DNA from: Galeopsis tetrahit
Lineage: Eukaryota > Streptophyta > Magnoliopsida > Lamiales > Lamiaceae
DNA length: 64,000 bases
Reading direction: 5' to 3'
Assembly: GCA_963675135.1 (NCBI GenBank)
Contig: OY776122.1
Coordinates: 80,486,472 to 80,550,471, forward strand
The position numbers and the translations under genes were made by a program. How positions within the stretch are numbered: the stretch's first letter is position 1; every line of letters starts with the position of its first letter. A model generated the notes under the pieces. It was not told where the DNA came from and made no database searches. It worked only from the letters and a program-made list of their open reading frames with translations. Positions 20,560 through 29,884 of the stretch are shown here, in pieces.

Positions 20560-22022
20560 ACCAATTCACCAGAAATGAAGTATGGGAGCTGGTGGATAGA
20601 CCTTCACATCAAGATGTTATTGGAACAAAGTGGGTGTTCAAGAACAAGAAGAATGAAAATGATGTGATTGTCAGAAACAAAGCAAGACTAGTGGCAAAAG
20701 GGTATTGTCAACATGAAGGCATTGACTATGATGAGACATTTGCACCTGTGGCAAGGCTAGAAGCAATAAGACTCTTTCTAGCCTATGCAGCCCACAAGAG
20801 GTTCAAAGTATACCAAATGGATGTCAAGAGTGCCTTCCTGAATGGAGTCTTGAAAGAAGAAGTCTATGTGGAGCAACCACCAGGTTTCGAAATTGGAAAC
20901 CAAGTTTACAGACTCAAGAAAGCTCTATATGGACTCAAACAAGCCCCTAGGGCTTGGTATGATACACTGTCACAATTCCTCTTGGATCATGGATTCACCA
21001 AGGGAACTGTGGACAGAACTCTCTTCAGAATCTCTGAAGGAGAGGACATCTTGCTTGTCCAAATTTATGTGGATGACATAATTTTTGGATCCCCTAATGA
21101 GAAGCTGTGTGAGAAATTCTCCAAGCTCATGCAAAGCAAGTTTGAGATGTCTATGATGGGGTTGATGAACTTCTTTTTGGGTCTACAAGTCAAGCAATCT
21201 AAAGAAGGAATCTTCATCAACCAAGCTAAGTACACCAGAGAAATGATCAAGAAGTTTGGGTGTACAACTAGCAAGCCAGTAAGGATCCCAATGAACACCA
21301 ATTGGAAGATGGATCCTGATGAGAATGGTGTGCCAACCAACTCCACTGAGTATAGAGGAATCATTGGATCACTCCTCTATCTCACTGCCAGCAGACCTGA
21401 TATCACCTTTGCAGTAGGTGTTTGTGCAAGATTTCAAGCAAATCCTAAGAAAAGCCACCTTGAGGCTGCAAAGAGGATTTTGAGGTACCTCAAAGGCACT
21501 GAGAATCTAGGCCTTTGGTACCCTGCTGATGACAATATTGAGCTAACTGGCTACTCAGATGCTGATTATGGAGGATGTAGGATTGACAGAAAGTCCACTT
21601 CAGGGACTTGTCAATTCTTGGGCAACAAGCTTATTTCATGGTTCTCCAAGAAGCAGAACACAGTGGCCACTTCCACCACTGAAGCTGAATATGTTGCTGC
21701 TGGAAGTTGTTGTGCTCAAATTCTTTGGCTAAGACAACAACTAAGAGACTACAAAGTCAACTCTACTGAAGTGCCAATTTTCTGTGATAACAATAGTGTC
21801 ATTGCTATATCACAAAATCCTGTCTTGCACACAAGATGCAAGCATGTGGACATCAAGCACCACTTCATTAGAGATCATGTGGAGAAGAAGGATATCAAGC
21901 TAGTGAAAATTCACACAGACCATCAAAAAGCTGATATATTAACCAAGCCACTTGCAGAGGCAAGATTTCTGGAGCTATCAGCAGAGTTGGGATTACTTGA
22001 TCTAGGGAAGTTGGACAAATAA
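20505..22022 (+). CDS. Element B reverse transcriptase and RNase H
   Basis: Open frame that includes sequence just upstream of the first ATG (20544). Residues homologous to the start of the copia RT domain (EEALQDANWITAMQEELNQF) are encoded from about 20502. RT motifs follow: WVFKNKKNEN, KARLVAKGYCQ, QMDVKSAFLNG, LYGLKQAPRAWYD and YVDD (about 21067). RNase H follows with GYSDADYGGCRIDRKSTSG, ATSTTEAEYVAA, FCDNNSVIAISQNPV and ADILTKPLAEARF. No nonsense codons are present, so the enzyme part appears intact although its link to protease is broken by the deletion and frameshift. Confidence 0.92.
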   Translation: MEEALQDANWITAMQEELNQFTRNEVWELVDRPSHQDVIGTKWVFKNKKNENDVIVRNKARLVAKGYCQHEGIDYDETFAPVARLEAIRLFLAYAAHKRFKVYQMDVKSAFLNGVLKEEVYVEQPPGFEIGNQVYRLKKALYGLKQAPRAWYDTLSQFLLDHGFTKGTVDRTLFRISEGEDILLVQIYVDDIIFGSPNEKLCEKFSKLMQSKFEMSMMGLMNFFLGLQVKQSKEGIFINQAKYTREMIKKFGCTTSKPVRIPMNTNWKMDPDENGVPTNSTEYRGIIGSLLYLTASRPDITFAVGVCARFQANPKKSHLEAAKRILRYLKGTENLGLWYPADDNIELTGYSDADYGGCRIDRKSTSGTCQFLGNKLISWFSKKQNTVATSTTEAEYVAAGSCCAQILWLRQQLRDYKVNSTEVPIFCDNNSVIAISQNPVLHTRCKHVDIKHHFIRDHVEKKDIKLVKIHTDHQKADILTKPLAEARFLELSAELGLLDLGKLDK

Positions 22023-22724
22023 GTCCAAAGAAGCTCATTGATTAAGGGGGAAACAAACTCAAACTTCAGCAGACTTGGTCAAGTCTACTGAAATTCAGAA
22101 ACATGACCTTACCTCTTCAGGACACTTGTCTCTTGAAATTCAGGACACTTGTCCACAGTTCTTCAGGACACTTGTCCATATAGGGTCAGATAAGTTGTCC
22201 TAGCCATCAAACCAAATCTTGGTATGATAAGCACCTATTTTTGGTGATCAATACCTATTTCGAAATCTGTCCCATTGAAATACAGTTTTCACCTTTCTGG
22301 GATTTAATTTGTCTCCCACCCAAAAGGTCACTTTCCATGCATTAAATGCCAATATTTAACTCTTGTTTGCATTAAACTTTTTGGGACATGATCTATCTCG
22401 AAAAACCCCCAGCCTTAAACAAACATTAAAAACCAACCACGTTTTGAATAAAACAGTTATTTCACTGTTGCATTGGTTTTGGACCATTGGATCAAAAATG
22501 GACAACTCCCCTGAAATCAATCCTAGCCGTCCATTTTGGATTTCCATTTTTGTTCACCTTTGAATTGCCCCAAGACCTTACCAACTCATTGACAAACATT
22601 CTTTTTAGAATATTCACAAGTCTTAAGATACCCACAAACACTTCTTCCCCAAGTATTCGAAACCCTAACTCAAAAGCTCTTCAAACTCTCTCATTCTTCA
22701 TCAAACTTCTCTCTGTAACTTTCA
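22023..22724 (+). other. Element B pol-ORF3 spacer
   Basis: Holds a purine tract (TTAAGGGGGAAAC, about 22043-22055) just after the pol stop and three close copies of TTCAGGACACTTGTC (about 22117-22170). No gene is seen. Confidence 0.65.
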
Positions 22725-25700
22725 ATGGCCCCCAAAGTTAGACCTGAGATGCTTGTTGATTTCTCCAACAAGGATCTAGATCTAGATTTTGCCTATCTTA
22801 GCAACAAAAACAATCTTCACTTTGAGCCCATAATTTCCTTTGAAAGTGAAGATCCTGAGATAACTCCAACCCTAAGGTGGTTGAGAAGGGCTGGTCTCCA
22901 AAAGTTCTTGGAAGAAAGACCAAGCTCTTGCTTGGAGAGTTACATGGCAGAATTCTTTGCCTTCCTAAAATGGAGAGGCAAACCTGAAGATGGAGAAGTA
23001 TCAACCAGATTGTCATACACTGCTGAAGGAGAGGAGGAGGAGAGATTCCACAGAGTAAAATTCTCCTCAGAGGATCTGGAAGGAGCCTTTGGATTGCCTT
23101 ATGAGGGAAGGAATCCAGAAGTCTATGGTACTGGACATGAAGATGAAATAGCCCAAGAATGGTTATTAGTTCCAGGCCCTCTCTCCTCAATTCAAAACAA
23201 GAAAACTCTCAAGCCAGAGTTTCTCAATCTTTTTGAGGTAGTTGCTAAGAGCCTCTTAAGCAACACTGGAAGCTTAGAGCAGGTCAGCCATCCAAGGATC
23301 AGAATCATGGCTGCCATTATTGATGCCAGTGATAAGGGCATCAAGTTTGATTGGAGGACCTTCATTATGTCTGAAATAATGAAGGAGAAGGCTAAATTTA
23401 AGGTGAAAGCCCACAACAAGGTGGTGCTAGAATGGAAAATCAAGTATTGCACCAGGGCAAGCTTGTTGATTGAGAGGTTTTCCCACTATTCCCAGATGCA
23501 AACCTTTGCAAAGCCCCTTCCAGCCCAAAAGATCCTCTTCAGAAAGCTCAGCAAGAAAACTGAGAAAAGAAGGATGCTACTGGCCAAGCCTGCTGAAACA
23601 GAGGAAGAAGAGAAGCCCAAGTTGAAAAAGAGAACAAAGGCCAGGGCTGTAAAGACAAGGAAAATGTCTCAGATAATCTCAGAAGAGAACTCAGATGCTT
23701 CAACTGAGATTGAAGAAGTTGCTAGAGAAGGTGTACAAGTGCCATCTGATCATTCAGAAGAACTAAGGCAAAAGTACAATGAGACTAGGCAAAAGAAGAA
23801 GGGTGATAAGAGAATCAGGGAAATTGTCCCTGAGAAGGAAGGAAGTGGAAGCAGTAGGGCCAGCAAGAGAAGAGCCAAACCTACTGAGAAGGTGTTGGAG
23901 TTTCAAGAAGAAAGGTCTCTTCAATTGGCTCTAAGGGAGAGCAGAGCTGAAAGCAGGGCCAAATCCATGTCAAGGACTAATTCATCTGGTTCTGGAACTC
24001 CAGAATCCAAAGTCCCTGAAGGTCAACCTATAGAGGCCAACCTCCCTGAAATTCAGTACCTTGAGCCTAACTCCCCTGAAACCAATGTCACCCCTTCCAA
24101 CCAACCCATTACCCCTGTAAATCTCACTAAGAGGTATTCTCCAGAAGGGAATGAGCAAAGAAGTGGCATTGATGTGCTTGCTGACTTAGCAGTAGATGAG
24201 ACAAGACTCCTGTCTCCCCTTGACTCATCCATGCTGAATTACTCAAAGCTATTAGAGCATGCACTCAATGAGCCAACCCCCCTGAGTAAAGCCCCTTCAG
24301 ACCCATTGCTCTCAAAAGCAACTGAAGATCCTTCTACTACACCCAACCCTTCTGAGACCATTATCCCTGAAATCAATCTGCCTGAAGCCATGACAGGAGA
24401 ACCCAGAGCCAACTCCCCTATAACCCAAAGTCCCCATTTAAGTGGAGATGAGGAGGAGTATACTTATGAAAGTATGCTCAGAGGAGGAGCCAAGGCTACT
24501 GTGGACAGTTTGTATCCACAACTTGCTGAATTTCCAAGAATTCAGAAGGCCTTTCAAGATTTAAGGATGCTTGTTGATGTGAAAGACAAATCCTTGATGG
24601 AGATATCACAAGTCATCCAAGATAAGGGTGCAAACTGGTGGCAGATAGAGGAGAACAGATTGCTACACTTTGCTGGAGTTTCAAAGACAAGATTCCTCAT
24701 TGATGAGGAGATTTTTGCAAAGTTGGTAGCTGATAAGATTAAGGAGGAGATAGAAAGGAAAGCCAAGGGAATCAAACACCCTGACAGTAGCTCTAATGAT
24801 GATGATTCCCCTGATGATCCCTCACACCCTTCAAATCCCAACCCTCCTGAAACCCCCCAAGCCAACCTCCCTGAACCCCTTCCACCCAAGTCTTCTGTAG
24901 CAGATAGACTTTCCAATCCTCCTAAAACCTATCATAGGAAAGGCTCTGTAACTTCAGAGGTGTTGACCAAGGGTGGTAACACAACCAAAGACACATCTGC
25001 CAATGAAGGTTCTTCTGAACCCAAGGCACAGCCTAAAGATGTTGAGGTTCCTGTACTAGAGGCTAGTTTGATTAAGGCCTATTCAGTGTCAGAGGTGTTG
25101 GACATTGATCAGCCCTTAATCATTCAGGATGACTCAGTGACTGCTGATATAAGCACTGTGATCTCCCCACAACTGCCATCTTTGAACCTTGTTGAAGGTG
25201 GAGATGCTGCAGGATTAGGAGAAGGAGTTGAAAAGGAGAGATTAGTTGAAAAATCAGAGGGAGTTGTGGATGAAAGAGAGGTAGTCATCACTAAATTAGT
25301 GAGTGTACCAACATATGAGGGTGAAATAAGTGAGGAAGGACAGGTTATTCTTGAAGTCAAATCTGAACTTCAAGAATCCCTTGATGAGAGGAGGCCTGAT
25401 TCCTTGAGTGAGAACATCAATTATGAAGGGAGAAAAGAACAAGTTGAAAATGAGAAGAAGACTGCTGATGTATCAGAGTCTTATGCAAAAGAAATTGAGG
25501 GTGATGAGTGCTTATTTCCTAACTTGTTTGATTTATCTGATGTTGCAGGTATTTCTCTTGACCAAATTTTTGCAGATGAGTTCCTCACAGATGCACCTAT
25601 CCAAGTTGATACAGGCTCAGCTCAGGCCCTACTTGGAATGCAATCAGAGAAGTTGGACTCCTTGGCTCATCAAGTCCAATCTGCTCATGCTGAAACTTCA

Positions 25701-27470
25701 GGAGCATTGAATGAGCAAGGAAGGACTCTAGCATCTGTAGAAATGAGGCTCACTGGCTCTGAAGATGTTGTGCTACCAACCCTTGAGGCAAGAATCAGTG
25801 GTGTGGAATCTGGTCTCCAAACCATCTCCACTGAAGTTCAAAGTGCCAAATCAACCATGGAAGCCATCTCAGAGGAGGTCAAGAAAGAACAAAAGCTACT
25901 GAGAGACAATCACAATGCTAATGTCAAAGCTCTCAGGCTAACTGTCAAACAAGCTATTGGAAAGAAGACTGCACTGCAAAAGAGAAGAGCTGAAGAGCAA
26001 AGGCTAGCTATGGTCAAAGCTGCCTCAGAAAAATTTTCCCAAGAAGTGTTGGCCAACATTGCTGAAGGTGCAGTGGCCAACCTCACAGAGCTCTTAAAAG
26101 CCCAACTGGATGCATCTCTGAAAACAGCCATGGAAGAGGTTGTCCAACAAAAGATGAAGCCTGTTCTAGCTTTCCTTAGCTTGAGCAGTGATAGAATGCA
26201 GAATATACATGATGAGAATGTATATTTGTTGGAGGAGATGAAGTCCCTAACCCAGGCCCAATCCCTGATGGCCTCAACAATGAGTGACCTCAAGCCCCAG
26301 TGTTTTGATGCTGCCAAAAAGGGGGAAAGGGAAAGAGCAAGGGCAAAAGGTGCCTTAGTAATTGGGAGTCCAGTGAAAGGGAAGGACAAAGCCCCTGAAG
26401 GAAAGGGAAAAGAGCCAGCAGTACTGAACTTGGAAGATTTGGATGAAGAGGAGCAGTTAGCATTGGCATTGAAGAACTCAATGGCCTCAGCTCAAGAAGA
26501 AAGGGCAAGGAAACAGCAAAGACCAGGTGGTGAAGTATCTGGTCTGGACAAGGAAGCTGAAGGTGTCCAAACTAGAGGAAAGATCAAAAAGGCCCAAGGA
26601 AAGAAGAGACAAGTTGAGACATTCACTGACTTTCCTAGCAGCCTTGATCTTCCACCTGAATTCAGAATTGATGAGGATGAGCCTGCATCAAAGAAAACCA
26701 AAATTGCTGAAGAACCCAAAGCTGCTGAAAAGGACAAAACTTCTGAATCTGACAAAAGTGATGAAGGTGCCAAATCAACTGAAGACATTGAAGAATTGTT
26801 TGCTGAAGGATTTGGACCAGAGCCAAAGAAGAAGACAAATGTTTTAGCTGATGACCCATCAAAGTTGTTTCATGAAGGGTATGGCAAAGACCCTGAAACA
26901 CAACAGAAATTGGCCATGATGAGGGCCCAAGAGAGAATAGATTTGATGGAGGAAGCTAACAGAGCAAGAGACAAGAGAAGAGCAGATTTCCAGAAACCAA
27001 GAAGAAGGAGAGCAACCTACAACAAGATGAAGCCACAGCTACTGATCCAAATGGACACCAAATATCCACACTTGGATAAATGGGTGCCAATTCAGCTGAA
27101 TGACTTATGGGAGGAAGCAAAAAGGGAGTTTGTCTATGATCAGTATGTCATTGACAGATGGAATGGAAGAGATGTCAACTCCAATTTTGCTGAGTTCATG
27201 ATTGAGTACTACAGAGAACTCTATCAACAATTACTTGCAGCTGCTGATATTGCAAGAATTGAACTCACAGCTCCCAAGCCAATCATATACATGCCTCCAA
27301 AGCTTGAAGGATGGATTGACCAAGCAAGAATTCTGAGGGAATTCACTGAGATCCTTAAGCTGAACAAGATGGTTCTTGGACCTAAGGGAACCAACCAAGA
27401 AGCCATGGCATTAAAAAGAAGAGTGTGGGCACAGTATGGAATGCTGCCACCTCCTGAAGATGATCTTTGA
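22725..27470 (+). CDS. Element B ORF3, 1581 aa, intact, function unknown
   Basis: A very long uninterrupted sense ORF in the position of the SIRE env-like gene. Starts at the ATG in TCAATGGCCCCC. In order: an N-terminal domain (about residues 1-260) related in layout to ORF3 of A and C (FEPIISFE..., WLRRAGLQKFLEERP, then an FGLPYEGR-type block); a basic then acidic linker; a long P/S/E-rich disordered region (about 400-960); a coiled coil (about 970-1190); the AKKGE site that encodes the internal purine tract; a KKRQ-type basic patch; and a conserved C-terminal domain with DRWNGRD and a terminal ...YGMLPPPEDDL. No signal peptide and no transmembrane helix. About 440 residues longer than ORF3 of A and C, mainly in the disordered part. 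It may be a structural or nuclear factor of the element; I do not assign a function. Confidence 0.88.
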   Translation: MAPKVRPEMLVDFSNKDLDLDFAYLSNKNNLHFEPIISFESEDPEITPTLRWLRRAGLQKFLEERPSSCLESYMAEFFAFLKWRGKPEDGEVSTRLSYTAEGEEEERFHRVKFSSEDLEGAFGLPYEGRNPEVYGTGHEDEIAQEWLLVPGPLSSIQNKKTLKPEFLNLFEVVAKSLLSNTGSLEQVSHPRIRIMAAIIDASDKGIKFDWRTFIMSEIMKEKAKFKVKAHNKVVLEWKIKYCTRASLLIERFSHYSQMQTFAKPLPAQKILFRKLSKKTEKRRMLLAKPAETEEEEKPKLKKRTKARAVKTRKMSQIISEENSDASTEIEEVAREGVQVPSDHSEELRQKYNETRQKKKGDKRIREIVPEKEGSGSSRASKRRAKPTEKVLEFQEERSLQLALRESRAESRAKSMSRTNSSGSGTPESKVPEGQPIEANLPEIQYLEPNSPETNVTPSNQPITPVNLTKRYSPEGNEQRSGIDVLADLAVDETRLLSPLDSSMLNYSKLLEHALNEPTPLSKAPSDPLLSKATEDPSTTPNPSETIIPEINLPEAMTGEPRANSPITQSPHLSGDEEEYTYESMLRGGAKATVDSLYPQLAEFPRIQKAFQDLRMLVDVKDKSLMEISQVIQDKGANWWQIEENRLLHFAGVSKTRFLIDEEIFAKLVADKIKEEIERKAKGIKHPDSSSNDDDSPDDPSHPSNPNPPETPQANLPEPLPPKSSVADRLSNPPKTYHRKGSVTSEVLTKGGNTTKDTSANEGSSEPKAQPKDVEVPVLEASLIKAYSVSEVLDIDQPLIIQDDSVTADISTVISPQLPSLNLVEGGDAAGLGEGVEKERLVEKSEGVVDEREVVITKLVSVPTYEGEISEEGQVILEVKSELQESLDERRPDSLSENINYEGRKEQVENEKKTADVSESYAKEIEGDECLFPNLFDLSDVAGISLDQIFADEFLTDAPIQVDTGSAQALLGMQSEKLDSLAHQVQSAHAETSGALNEQGRTLASVEMRLTGSEDVVLPTLEARISGVESGLQTISTEVQSAKSTMEAISEEVKKEQKLLRDNHNANVKALRLTVKQAIGKKTALQKRRAEEQRLAMVKAASEKFSQEVLANIAEGAVANLTELLKAQLDASLKTAMEEVVQQKMKPVLAFLSLSSDRMQNIHDENVYLLEEMKSLTQAQSLMASTMSDLKPQCFDAAKKGERERARAKGALVIGSPVKGKDKAPEGKGKEPAVLNLEDLDEEEQLALALKNSMASAQEERARKQQRPGGEVSGLDKEAEGVQTRGKIKKAQGKKRQVETFTDFPSSLDLPPEFRIDEDEPASKKTKIAEEPKAAEKDKTSESDKSDEGAKSTEDIEELFAEGFGPEPKKKTNVLADDPSKLFHEGYGKDPETQQKLAMMRAQERIDLMEEANRARDKRRADFQKPRRRRATYNKMKPQLLIQMDTKYPHLDKWVPIQLNDLWEEAKREFVYDQYVIDRWNGRDVNSNFAEFMIEYYRELYQQLLAAADIARIELTAPKPIIYMPPKLEGWIDQARILREFTEILKLNKMVLGPKGTNQEAMALKRRVWAQYGMLPPPEDDL
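26307..26327 (+). promoter_or_regulatory. Candidate internal (central) polypurine tract in element B ORF3
   Basis: GATGCTGCC followed by AAAAAGGGGGAA. The 13-base core at 26315-26327 is identical to the 3' PPT core at 27926-27938. It lies about 1.6 kb upstream of the 3' LTR and encodes AKKGE. Confidence 0.5.
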
Positions 27471-27925
27471 AATGGCTAAGTCTTCTGATCTCACTGTTTA
27501 ATCAACTATGCTAAAAATTGGTCAAATATGCTGATGTGATCTGGTGCTCTGACTTGAAGTGATAATATTTGTTCTGATACAAGATTGGTGCTCTGATACA
27601 AGTTTATGCTCTGATATGCTTAGTATTATTAGAATATAAAGCTCTGTTGTATTTAGTGTTGATGATTCATGCTCTGATATGTTAAATTCAACTATCAACA
27701 TGCCTGTAATGATCTCTTATATGAATGATAGTTGAACTACTTTTGAATCAAGATACACTTATACAAAAATCTCTCTATGCCTATCCTTGAAACCTACTTG
27801 CAACAAAAACAGTGAATACACTAACACATTGTCTTTTCAGGAACACTGATCTTAGTCATGTCTTCTGAAGATATATGTAATAGGTGTAGACAAGTCACTT
27901 TTGCTAGTGTAGGTTTTGGCATCAT
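27471..27925 (+). other. Element B 3' untranslated region
   Basis: No gene. Repeated GCTCTGATA words (about six in 27540-27680) echo the GCTCTGAT words of the LTR. Confidence 0.6.
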
Positions 27926-27940
27926 CAAAAAGGGGGAAAT
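27926..27940 (+). promoter_or_regulatory. Element B 3' polypurine tract
   Basis: CAAAAAGGGGGAAAT abuts the 3' LTR. It is preceded by TTTTGGCATCATC, which is complementary at 12 of 13 positions to the bases at the internal tract. Confidence 0.92.
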
Positions 27941-29884
27941 TGTTGGGAATTAAATGAGCTATGTTCTGATTGAATACCAAAACCCCCCCTGAGACATGCC
28001 TAATTTATAAATGAATGTGTTCTAGAGATGGTGGAACATATAGTATTAAGGCTAGATGAGGGGCTAATATGTTAGGAAGCTCTTAAATGATTAGATGCAC
28101 AGTTTGAGGGGGAACCTATGCTTTGAAGATGATCAAGATGAAGTCCCCTCAAGGCTCAAATTCTGGAACAATCACTTAAGAGCAAGGACACTCTATGAAA
28201 TTGAAGATGCTCTGATCAGGAGAGTTGTCCAGAGAAGATGCTCTTATGCAAGAAGAAGATTGTAAAGCTCAAAAGGACAAGTCCAATGAAGATGCTCTGA
28301 TCAGGAGAGTTGTCCAGAGAAAATATTCATATGCTCTGATCAGGAGAGTTGTCCAAAGAAGCTAGCCATATGCAAGAACAAGCTTACCTAGCTCAAAAGG
28401 ACAAGACTACTCAAAGGTTTCTATCAGGAGAGTTGTCCAGAGAAGTCAACTCTATGCATAAAGTGCTCTGATGCAAAAAGATTGAATATACTGATCAGGA
28501 GAGTTGTCCAGAGGAGTTGTCTCAGCTAAATTGATCAAGATCAAGTGCTCTGAAAGCCTGAGATCAACTATGCTGAAGAGTTTGAGACAACCAGTCCCTA
28601 AAGGTTTTCAAAGAAATAAGCTAAGACCATCCTCAAGAGAAATAAAGGGAAAGAGCCAAGTCATCTGAAGAAGAGCAAGCCAACCATGCTGAAAAGGAAA
28701 ACTGCTGATAGTGATAAGGAGAGTTGTCCAGATGATAAGGAATGTTGTCCTATCATTGGATCAACCTTCAGAAGCCATGTCCAAGTCCTAACAAGAAGTC
28801 AAACATTGGGAAAAGTGCTGCAGAATGAAGACAAAACTGTTACAGCCGTTTATTACCCAAATGAGGACATGTCACTATCAAGAATCTGTCTTCCAGTTTG
28901 AAGAACTCAAGGAAGACATTTATAGCAATTTGGAGCTGCCTCTCCAACGGGCAAATCCTCCATTTTGTCTATAAATACAGAAGTGTGAAGACCATTTGAA
29001 AGCATCCAACCAACCTCAACACAATCCAACAAAGCTCAAAGTTCTTACAAGCTAGAGTGCTTTCAAAGCTTTCAAAGACTATCTTAGTCTTCAAACACTT
29101 CTTCTAAGCTGTACTACATTGTATATCCATACACAAGCTTAGAGAGATATCCTATCCTTATACACTGATCTCCATTGTAAAGGATATCTCATTAGTTGGA
29201 ACCTTACTTCAATCCTCATATCTTTCAAGAGTGAAAGTGAGAAGGTTGTAGTAGTAGAAGTGGTAGGAGCTGACTGTTGAGAGAAGAACAGTTCAGTTCT
29301 GAGTTGAGAAGAGGGTACTAGGACTCTAGACATCCAAGGGATCAATTCACCAAGGAGTGGTGTTCTTGATCAAGTGCACCTTGGCACTATAAAACAAGTT
29401 AATTCCAAGAGTGAAGAAATTATCCTGTTAAATCAGGGAAAGTGGATGTAGGAGCTTGAGTCTCTGAACCACTATAAACTCTTGTGTTGATTTACTTTAC
29501 AAGTACTTACATTCATTCAACACTGCACACAAAACTGATCTTTCAAAGATACATATTCAAAGAATGTGCAAAACTGTTTTTGGACAACTTCCCTGAAGCT
29601 TAACTGGACTGAGTTACATTGACTAAGTGATTTCAGAAATTAAAGGAGTCTAAACTTAAAGGGCCAACCACTATTCCGCACATATAACTCCCCTAGATAG
29701 TTATTCAACTAAGTACTCAATAGTACTTAGTAGTTTGATTATCTTAGAAGAGTTAATCTTCTTCAGCAGAATTGTCCAAGACAACCTTGCTGAAACTCTG
29801 GTTTGATCATATTAGCAAAAGAATTTCATACAAGTGTATTCCCCCCCCCCATACACTTGTCATATACTCCTTTCAGGACCAACA
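27941..29884 (+). repeat. Element B 3' LTR (1944 bp)
   Basis: Near-identical to 15318-17259. The C run near the end is two bases longer. TATA box at 28970-28977; the CAGGAGAGTTGTCCAGAG repeats are at about 28215-28520. Confidence 0.97.

Larger units (their letters stand above)
15318..29884 (+). mobile_element. Element B: Ty1/copia SIRE-like retrotransposon nested in element A
   Basis: 14,567 bp with TG...CA LTRs of 1942 and 1944 bp and a perfect 5-bp target duplication. Order: LTR, PBS, gag, protease plus pre-integrase zinc region, deletion junction, RT, RNase H, spacer, 1581-codon ORF3, PPT, LTR. The LTRs differ by about eight substitutions and a C-run length change (about 0.4%), consistent with B being no older than its host A. 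B belongs to a different family: LTR and ORF3 are not closely similar to A or C. The integrase catalytic core is missing, so B would need integrase in trans. Confidence 0.95.

Noticed and set aside
22725..27470. Calling ORF3 an envelope gene
   Set aside because: No signal peptide, fusion-like hydrophobic segment or transmembrane helix can be seen in any of the three copies; only the genomic position resembles env.
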